A stretch of DNA of 64,000 nucleotides, from positions 62,001-126,000 of the forward strand of contig NZ_JADNRN010000002.1 in assembly GCF_015595035.1 (NCBI RefSeq), in the 5' to 3' direction. This document shows, in pieces, positions 58,047-64,000 of this stretch (position 1 is the first letter of the stretch; each line of letters begins with the position of its first letter). Under the pieces are notes generated by a model, which was not told where the DNA came from, did not search any database, and worked only from the letters and a program-made list of their open reading frames with translations. This DNA is from Marinibium conchae (GTDB lineage: Bacteria; Pseudomonadota; Gammaproteobacteria; Enterobacterales; Alteromonadaceae). The position numbers and the translations under genes were made by a program.

Positions 58047-59074
58047 CTATTTTGCTACCTACATCTACCGCTGGCAGCTTGCCTAAACCATCATGGCTTG
58101 CTGAACCTGAAACGCTATGGTCGCCATGGAAGCTGGCTGGAAACGATCTGCTGAAGGGAAAGCAGAACGCATTGCTTGCAGCTTTGCAGGATCAGCAAGA
58201 AGCAAATATCACCATAGTGAGTGACGGCGAGCAAACTAGGCAGCACTTCGTAACCACTTTTATTGAGCACCTAGAAGGCGTGAATTTTGAGAAGCGTAAA
58301 ACCGTTAAAATTCGCGATCGTTATGATGCTAGTGTGCCTTCTGTCATTGGCCCAGTATCGAGGAAAAAGCCCATATTTGTTGAAGACGCTAAGTTTCTCA
58401 GACAACAAACCACTCAAGCGATTAAGTGGGCATTGCCTGGCCCACTCACGATGATAGATACTCTCTATGACGAGTTCTATCAAAGTCGTAAGGAACTAGC
58501 GTGGGAGTTTGCAAAAATTCTAAATCAGGAAGCGAAAGATCTTGAAGCCGCTGGCGTCGACATTATTCAGTTTGATGAACCGGCATTTAACGTTTTCTTC
58601 GATGAGGTAAATGACTGGGGAATTGCTTGCTTAGAAAGGGCAATCGAAGGGCTCAAATGTGAAACTGCGGTGCATATTTGTTATGGCTATGGCATCAAAG
58701 CCAACACTGACTGGAAGCAGTCTTTGGGCGGTGAGTGGCGGCAGTACGAAGCCATATTTCCAAAGCTTAGAGAATCAAATATCGATATCATTTCTCTAGA
58801 GTGTCACAACTCTCATGTGCCGCTTGAATTACTTGAACTGATCCGAGGTAAAAAGGTAATGGTCGGAGCTATTGATGTGGCGAGTACTGCGATTGAAACA
58901 CCTCAAGAGGTAGCCGCTACCTTGCGAAATGCGCTACAGTACGTTGACAGCGACAAATTGTATCCTTGCACTAACTGCGGTATGGCACCGCTACCCTCGG
59001 CACTAGCGAATGCCAAACTTGCTGCACTGTCGGCAGGTGCAGAAATAGTGCGCAAGGAGCTAGAAACACGCTAA
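58043..59074 (+). CDS. mesD: MesD, folate-independent core methionine synthase
   Basis: A 343-residue MetE-C-terminal-like barrel without the N-terminal folate-binding half of MetE. Zinc ligands are visible: His and Cys in VHICYGYG, Glu in ISLECHNSH and Cys in YPCTNCGMAP; FDEPAF is the substrate block. The ATG at 58043, with AGGAG eight bases upstream, is preferred over the GTG at 58034; it overlaps the mesX stop. Known of the family: homocysteine methylation independent of methyl-folate and cobalamin, requiring MesX. Confidence 0.9.
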   Translation: MTILLPTSTAGSLPKPSWLAEPETLWSPWKLAGNDLLKGKQNALLAALQDQQEANITIVSDGEQTRQHFVTTFIEHLEGVNFEKRKTVKIRDRYDASVPSVIGPVSRKKPIFVEDAKFLRQQTTQAIKWALPGPLTMIDTLYDEFYQSRKELAWEFAKILNQEAKDLEAAGVDIIQFDEPAFNVFFDEVNDWGIACLERAIEGLKCETAVHICYGYGIKANTDWKQSLGGEWRQYEAIFPKLRESNIDIISLECHNSHVPLELLELIRGKKVMVGAIDVASTAIETPQEVAATLRNALQYVDSDKLYPCTNCGMAPLPSALANAKLAALSAGAEIVRKELETR

Positions 59075-59109
59075 TATGCTTTTCAGGTTAGCTTAAGGCA
59101 CCCAAATAT

Positions 59110-60003
59110 ATGTTGGAACGGATCCACTTAGAAATTCTCACAGCGATTAAGGAGCACGGCACGCTTACCAAAGCCGCTGATGCTCTATATCTCTCGCAAT
59201 CAGCGCTCAGCCACAGCATTAAAAAGCTAGAAGGGCTTCTTGCTACGCCGATTTGGGTAAAAGAGGGGAGGACTTTACGCCTAACCGATGCAGGCCAGCG
59301 TATTCAAAGCCTTGCTAACAGAGTGTTACCACAATTCAAATACACCGAATTGCAGCTTCAGCAAATTGCTAAGGGAGAAATGGGCTCGTTGCGAATTGGT
59401 ATGGAATGTCATCCCTGCTACCAATGGTTACTTCAAGTAATGCAGCCCTACTTAGCACAGTGGCCAGATATTGATATGGATGTTAAGCAAGCATTTCAGT
59501 TTGGTGCATTGGGTGCTTTGTTAAGTTATGAGATTGATGTGCTTATTACACCCGACCCACTGTATAAACCACAAATAGACTACATTCCGGTATTTGACTA
59601 TGAGCACAGGTTAGTTGTTTCAGACACTCATCACCTGGCACAGCAGGATTACGCGGTACCAGAGCAGTTAGCAAATGAGGTATTGTTCAGCTATCCGGTT
59701 GAACCGCTTAGATTAGATATTTTCAGTCAGTTTTTGAATCCAGCAAAGTGTAGCGTTAAGAAGCATAAAGTGATAGAAACTACCGAAATCATGCTGCAAA
59801 TGGTGGCTGCGGGTAGAGGCATTTGCGCGCTTCCTGGTTGGTTGGTAGACGAATATGCCAAATCAATGCCCATAAAGAGTGTTCGCTTTGGAGAGTTGGG
59901 TATTCAAAAACAAATCTTTGTGGGTATTCGTAAAAGCGAACAAGACATTGATTACTTATCCGGCTTCATTGAGCAAGCAAAAAAGGCTAGGCCAAGTACC
60001 TAG
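59110..60003 (+). CDS. MetR-like LysR regulator
   Basis: A 297-residue LysR protein: winged helix (1-60, AADALYLSQSALSHSIKKLE) and a sensor domain with GMECHPCYQWLLQVM and MVAAGRGICALPGWLV, both characteristic of the MetR branch that senses homocysteine. It begins 36 bases after mesD, so it is probably in the same operon and controls it. TGAA/TTCA-containing inverted repeats upstream of mesX are candidate sites. A 7-bp stem (GGCTAGG/CCTAGCC, 59985-60005) spans its stop. Confidence 0.87.
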   Translation: MLERIHLEILTAIKEHGTLTKAADALYLSQSALSHSIKKLEGLLATPIWVKEGRTLRLTDAGQRIQSLANRVLPQFKYTELQLQQIAKGEMGSLRIGMECHPCYQWLLQVMQPYLAQWPDIDMDVKQAFQFGALGALLSYEIDVLITPDPLYKPQIDYIPVFDYEHRLVVSDTHHLAQQDYAVPEQLANEVLFSYPVEPLRLDIFSQFLNPAKCSVKKHKVIETTEIMLQMVAAGRGICALPGWLVDEYAKSMPIKSVRFGELGIQKQIFVGIRKSEQDIDYLSGFIEQAKKARPST

Positions 60004-60142
60004 CCCAAGAACCCAGCGCTGAGCCTGTGAAGCTAATAGAACTGCATCCCAAAAATCATAAAACCATTCCAAAAAAACGAGCTTTATCGGCAGCTGTTGT
60101 TCAACTAAGCTGATACAAACTATTCTATCCACAAGGCAACAC

Positions 60143-60976
60143 ATGAAAGCATCACATCTACGCACAGGCGCTTTGGCATTGAGCTTCTCCATGCTATGGG
60201 CTTGCTCTGGGCAAAACGACACTGAGGCGCAAGCTCAACAGCGGCTTGAGCCTGTTGTTGATCAATCCGCAACAAAAATTACCAAATTCAAAGCCTACAC
60301 TCAGCGTTATACAGAAGACACCGTACTCACACAAAATCATGCTACTGGCCATGTTGGGGAGTTTTTCTTTACGCATTGGAAAGATGGTGGCACCACAACG
60401 CTCGATTTGAAAATCAACGGCGAGTTCAGCGTCGAGTGGACTGAAGGCGGCTACAATTATGTTGGTGGGCCAGGTTGGCACTATGGTGATGAAAATCGTG
60501 TGATTGCTTATCGCTTTGATGCAGACAGTGGCGCTAACTACATCACTTTATATGGTTGGGGTTATGATAAAGACATGCCAAAAGATGACCCCGCCCACTT
60601 GGTTGAATATTACATATTGCAGCGTTGGATAACCGACCCAACTAATAATGGCGATGCTGGTATTAGCTTTGAGAGCAATGGTGTTGAGTATATTACTTAC
60701 CGTACCATCCGCGAAGAGAAGCCTTCAATTAATAGTACCTCTACTTTTTATCAATATTGGAGCAAGCCGTTAACTCAGCGAGAGTTAGGGAAAGAATATC
60801 AGATTGTGTTTGCTGATCATGTAAAGGCATGGGAGCAATCAGGTTGGATATTGCCTGATATGAACAACTTCGATGCTAGCGACGATCCTACATATCAAGT
60901 TATGGCAGTCGAAGTATTTAACCCCGCTTATGATGGTGTTGGTGCTGGCAAGGTATGGGATGCTGGAATAAAGTAA
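60143..60976 (+). CDS. GH11 xylanase-like lipoprotein
   Basis: A 277-residue protein with a lipobox ending at C21 (LWAC) and Ser at +2, so it is probably held at the outer membrane. The mature part matches glycoside hydrolase family 11: GEFSVEWTEGGYNYVGGPGW, the nucleophile E155 in LVEYYI, the thumb PSINSTSTFYQYWS and acid/base E257 in MAVEVF. GH11 enzymes are almost exclusively endo-beta-1,4-xylanases. An insertion of about ten residues (YDKDMPKDDPAH) precedes the nucleophile strand. Neighbouring GH3 suggests xylan or mixed-glucan use. AAGG precedes the ATG. Confidence 0.85.
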   Translation: MKASHLRTGALALSFSMLWACSGQNDTEAQAQQRLEPVVDQSATKITKFKAYTQRYTEDTVLTQNHATGHVGEFFFTHWKDGGTTTLDLKINGEFSVEWTEGGYNYVGGPGWHYGDENRVIAYRFDADSGANYITLYGWGYDKDMPKDDPAHLVEYYILQRWITDPTNNGDAGISFESNGVEYITYRTIREEKPSINSTSTFYQYWSKPLTQRELGKEYQIVFADHVKAWEQSGWILPDMNNFDASDDPTYQVMAVEVFNPAYDGVGAGKVWDAGIK

Positions 60977-60984
60977 TAGCAACA

Positions 60985-61014
60985 AGGTTGAAGGCACTGT
61001 TGGGCCTTCAACCT
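60985..61014 (+). terminator. Strong hairpin after the GH11 gene
   Basis: AGGTTGAAGGC (60985-60995) and GCCTTCAACCT (61004-61014) form a perfect 11-bp stem with an eight-base loop, nine bases after the stop codon. The following GTGTTTG is only weakly T-rich, but position and stem make a terminator likely. Confidence 0.75.
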
Positions 61015-61114
61015 GTGTTTGTCGGCGTTATTCGCTGTCCTTTCAGACTTTATAGCATAGTAGCGAATACTCATCTGGCAATAACATAAGGCAATAACAC
61101 TAGGCTATCGCAAC

Positions 61115-61888
61115 TTAACAGCCCATTTCTCTTGTCATACCGCCTAGGCGTCTTTCAACAGAGCGTTCGATATAACTCGGCATCGCAGGCAATAAATTTA
61201 AGCCTGTACGACTTTCGATTTCATCTATGGTCACTTCTGTTCGACAAAAATCATCGCGACGACCAGCATCTTGTTCCATAATGAAGCCAGATGCCTCTAT
61301 CCAGCCAGTGTTAGAAATTGTCATGACTACCTTGAAGTAACCCGAGGGAACGGTGTGGCGCTCGTTCGCTCTGGGTAAATTAGCAAAAAAGTACTCATAT
61401 AATGGGCCGGTAATCACGTATACCGATTCGCCTGTTCTTACGTGGGCACGCACCGCATTTTCTAATCTCACCCACGGGCCCTGATTAAGATTTGAGGCTT
61501 GCGGTGTGATATTCGACAAATAATTCGTTTGCGACCAGTCGGCTGTATTACTAAAGCTGGCGAGTGGCACTTGGTGACCGCGGTCGGTGCGAATAACAGC
61601 ATTAGCATCCCTGTAATCGTCGGGCTCAAGGGTGTAACGACTGCTGATAGCCGGATCGGCGCGCCAGCTTCTTGAGCGACTAGGGCCGTCGATAGTGTTA
61701 GGAGTTACTTTATAAGCAACCCAATCAGTCAGTTTGGTAGAGCGATTACTGCTCATTTTATATATGCTGCGCTCAATCACATCATTGTTTGATGGTGCGC
61801 CTGTTGGGCAGCCGAGTGTGCTGCAGTGGGTGTTTGCGAACGCAGAAAAAGCGCTCACCGAAAGCACCAATGCTATTAGTTTTTTCAT
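61115..61888 (-). CDS. Secreted DNA/RNA non-specific endonuclease
   Basis: A 257-residue exported nuclease. A signal peptide (cleavage after AFA) leads to a NucA/Serratia-type domain with the catalytic TDRGHQVPLASF (DRGH, His as base) and the metal-binding Asn block NYLSNITPQASNLNQGPW followed by LE. Four Cys (two near the mature N-terminus, one in DDFCRTE, one at the last residue) suggest disulfides. The ATG at 61888 is preferred because AGGA lies five bases before it; 61894 is too close. Likely role: degradation of extracellular nucleic acid for nutrients, fitting the purine salvage genes elsewhere in the window. Confidence 0.88.
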   Translation of the reverse strand: MKKLIALVLSVSAFSAFANTHCSTLGCPTGAPSNNDVIERSIYKMSSNRSTKLTDWVAYKVTPNTIDGPSRSRSWRADPAISSRYTLEPDDYRDANAVIRTDRGHQVPLASFSNTADWSQTNYLSNITPQASNLNQGPWVRLENAVRAHVRTGESVYVITGPLYEYFFANLPRANERHTVPSGYFKVVMTISNTGWIEASGFIMEQDAGRRDDFCRTEVTIDEIESRTGLNLLPAMPSYIERSVERRLGGMTREMGC

Positions 61889-62021
61889 AATCATCCTGTC
61901 GAGTACGTTTATAGTTTTTATTGTTGTACTGACAACACAGATGACTACTTAAACAGATGCCAATACCTGTACCATAGTACAGGTTTTTTATGACAAAAAA
62001 GTTACGTCATTAGTCTATATT

Positions 62022-64000
62022 TTATACGAATCTAAATTGGGCTGCGTAAGCTTCCTGCGGCTTTTCTATGGTGAAGTTTGTTGACGTTCCTTTCAGATAG
62101 GAGTTGGGACCTGCGAACACAGTGAAGATTCCCGTCTCCACACATGACTGCAAATTCGGGCCTATATAGGCGAGTTTTTCTGCGGTAATCGTGAACGATA
62201 ATGTAAGGCTTTTACCCGCTGGAATAGTAACTTGTTGAAAGTCTTTAAGCTCCATAAAGGGGCGGGCAACTTTTGAAACTTCGTCGCGAATATATAGCTG
62301 AACCGTTTCTACCCCATCAACCGCAGAGCTATTTTCAACTGTGACAGACAATTCAATGCTGCCATCTTTTGTCATTGAAGTGGCTGATAGGGTAGGCGCT
62401 GAATAAACGAACTCAGAGTAACTTAAGCCGTAGCCGAATGGATATAAAGGCTCAGACTGCACGTCTCGGTAGGTGGTGGTATAGCGTAAGTCTTTTTCAC
62501 CTGCATCGAAGCTATGACTGGTGCGTTTGTAGTTATAGAAAATAGGCACTTGGCCTTGATGATATGGAAAAGTAACAGGTAGGCGGCCCGCTGGGTTGTA
62601 GTTGCCAAAAAGTATATCGGCAACCGCTTTCCCGCCCATCGTTCCTGGCATCCAAGCTTGTAGTAAAGCGGTCGATTTGCTGGCCACATTCGTTAGCACA
62701 TACGGACGACCTGATACAATAACACTGACTACGGGTGTAAGGCTTGCGCTAATGGCTTCAACTAGTTGCTCTTGTAGGCCAGGCAAATGAAGCGACGCAG
62801 TGCCGCCACCTTCACCACTCATCCAATGCTCTTCGCCTAGCACGAGTATCGCAACATCTGCTGCCGCGGCAGTCTTCACTGCTTCGGTAATAAACTCTTC
62901 TCCCACCTTATCGAACTTGCTAATACTCACGCCTTGAGAAAAGGTGACTTCAATATCGAATCCGGAACACTCTGCTGCTATTGCGTCAAAAATATTTTGC
63001 GTATCTTCGCCCTTGCCCATGGCAAACCACCAACCATTTAAATCTTCCTGAGCTTTTGCAAAGGGCCCGATAACAGCAACTTTTTTGAGTTTTTCATCGC
63101 TTTTATCAAGCGGTAGCAGCGCAGCTTTATTCTCAAGCAGTACCATGCTTTTGCGCGCTATTGCTAGTGCAGTGTCTTTGCTTTCCTGCGATAGTAAAGT
63201 GGCTTTTTCGCGGGCTTCATCGAAGTATAAGAAGGGGGCGTCTAATAAACCTACTTGTTGTTTTAAACGCAATACTCGACGAACGCTTTCGTCTATCAAG
63301 GCCTCATCAACCGTGCCCGATGCAACCAGCTCGGCTAAGTTGTCGATATAGGCATTTGAGGTCATGTCCATATCAACCGAATTCTCAATAGCCATTTGTG
63401 TTGCTTCACGGATATTTTCAGCAGCACCGATTTTTAGTAGGTTGGGTATGGTCTCCCAATCAGTCATAATCAAGCCTTTGAAGCCAAGCTCATCCTTTAA
63501 CACCTTTTGCACCAAAAACTGGTTGGCTGTTAGCGCAGTGCCATCATAAGCAGTGTAAGCGAGCATCACACTCGATACGCCAGCATCAACAGCGGCTTGA
63601 AATGGCGGTAAGTGTATTTCGCGAAGCTCTCGTTCTGATATGTCTTGAATATTGTAATCACGCCCTGCTAGCGAAGCGCCATAGCCAGCAAAATGCTTGA
63701 CTGTGGCTAGAACGCGTTCTTCTTGTTTATCATTTGCTTGTTGAAAACCGCGTACGCGTTTCTCAGAAATTAGCGCACCGAGGTAAGGATCTTCGCCTGC
63801 GCCTTCGAGTATGCGACCCCAGCGAGGATCGCGACTGATATCAACCATAGGTGCATAAGTTAGGTGGATACCAGCGGCAGCCGCCTCTTTTGCTGCCACC
63901 GCTGCGGCTTGTTCAATTAGCTCTAAATCCCATGATGCTGCTTCAGCGAGCGGTACTGGTGTGATGGTTTTATAACCGTGAATCACATCTTCTTGAAAGA
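62022..64000 (-). CDS. GH3 beta-glycosidase (5' end outside window)
   Basis: At least 659 residues of a family 3 glycoside hydrolase; the N-terminus lies beyond the right edge. The frame reads FQEDVIHGYKT across a GTG at 63986, which is therefore not the start. Visible blocks are SRDPRWGRILEGAGEDPYLG, VKHFAGYGA, the nucleophile Asp in LIMTDWET, the C-terminal alpha/beta sandwich (VLGEEHWMSGEGGG) and a fibronectin-III-like domain (ELSVTVENSSAVDGVETVQL). It is of the BglX type; beta-glucosidase or beta-xylosidase activity cannot be separated here, though the nearby GH11 gene favours xylan or mixed-glucan use. Confidence 0.92.
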   Translation of the reverse strand, partial: FQEDVIHGYKTITPVPLAEAASWDLELIEQAAAVAAKEAAAAGIHLTYAPMVDISRDPRWGRILEGAGEDPYLGALISEKRVRGFQQANDKQEERVLATVKHFAGYGASLAGRDYNIQDISERELREIHLPPFQAAVDAGVSSVMLAYTAYDGTALTANQFLVQKVLKDELGFKGLIMTDWETIPNLLKIGAAENIREATQMAIENSVDMDMTSNAYIDNLAELVASGTVDEALIDESVRRVLRLKQQVGLLDAPFLYFDEAREKATLLSQESKDTALAIARKSMVLLENKAALLPLDKSDEKLKKVAVIGPFAKAQEDLNGWWFAMGKGEDTQNIFDAIAAECSGFDIEVTFSQGVSISKFDKVGEEFITEAVKTAAAADVAILVLGEEHWMSGEGGGTASLHLPGLQEQLVEAISASLTPVVSVIVSGRPYVLTNVASKSTALLQAWMPGTMGGKAVADILFGNYNPAGRLPVTFPYHQGQVPIFYNYKRTSHSFDAGEKDLRYTTTYRDVQSEPLYPFGYGLSYSEFVYSAPTLSATSMTKDGSIELSVTVENSSAVDGVETVQLYIRDEVSKVARPFMELKDFQQVTIPAGKSLTLSFTITAEKLAYIGPNLQSCVETGIFTVFAGPNSYLKGTSTNFTIEKPQEAYAAQFRFV

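Noticed and set aside
63986-64000. GTG at 63986 as the start of the GH3 gene
   Set aside because: The frame continues to the window edge through FQED, which is conserved GH3 sequence, so the true start lies outside.

Overview
The window is a chromosomal segment of a heterotrophic, probably marine gammaproteobacterium of the Alteromonadales/Cellvibrionales kind. The evidence is ubiK, rep and yceH homologues, a cytochrome c5-like protein, TonB-dependent sugar uptake, lipoprotein and secreted polysaccharide enzymes (GH11, GH3), an apparent GlyGly-CTERM type II secretion cargo, and three c-di-GMP proteins. I cannot name the genus from sequence alone. No insertion sequence, integrase, phage module or CRISPR array was seen.

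Region 1 (1-10.3 kb): two multidomain GGDEF/EAL proteins (the first cut by the left edge) surround ubiK, rep helicase and a Sel1-repeat protein. A monohaem cytochrome c and a DUF3754 membrane protein follow. Region 2 (10.5-18.8 kb) is a complete sucrose locus: a LacI-type regulator, an amylosucrase with D286/E328/D393, a TonB-dependent receptor, an MFS permease and a ROK fructokinase. Two TTAAACGT-type operators lie in the divergent promoter region. Region 3 (18.9-22.7 kb) is purine salvage: a periplasmic nucleosidase-like protein, an NCS2 purine permease and an adenine deaminase-type enzyme. yceH follows.

Region 4 (23.7-40.7 kb) is dominated by one 5397-residue surface or secreted protein, followed by an overlapping outer-membrane beta-barrel gene. 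The giant protein is made of two different alternating-dimer domain arrays. The second array also carries a ten-domain segmental duplication (period about 2.76 kb). A tRNA-Arg(CCG) follows. Region 5 (41-46.5 kb) is accessory-like: an SF1 helicase fused to a DUF2726 nuclease-like domain, chaC, small proteins, two decayed genes and a TerB-like protein. A 12-bp copy of the tRNA T-arm lies at its far end.

Region 6 (46.5-56.7 kb) holds an acyltransferase, a DUF1272/rhodanese/GlxA-type regulator group, a TPR-GGDEF protein, a DCC/DoxX redox pair, an unrecognised 309-residue protein and a methyltransferase-HNH fusion. The fusion is the best candidate here for an undescribed nucleic-acid-targeting or defence function. 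A TFIIB-type zinc-ribbon protein follows. Region 7 (56.7-60 kb) is a folate-independent methionine synthase operon (mesX-mesD) with a MetR-like regulator, preceded by a 368-base leader rich in mutually exclusive hairpins. Region 8 (60.1-64 kb) contains a GH11 xylanase-like lipoprotein, a secreted DRGH nuclease and a GH3 glycosidase cut by the right edge.
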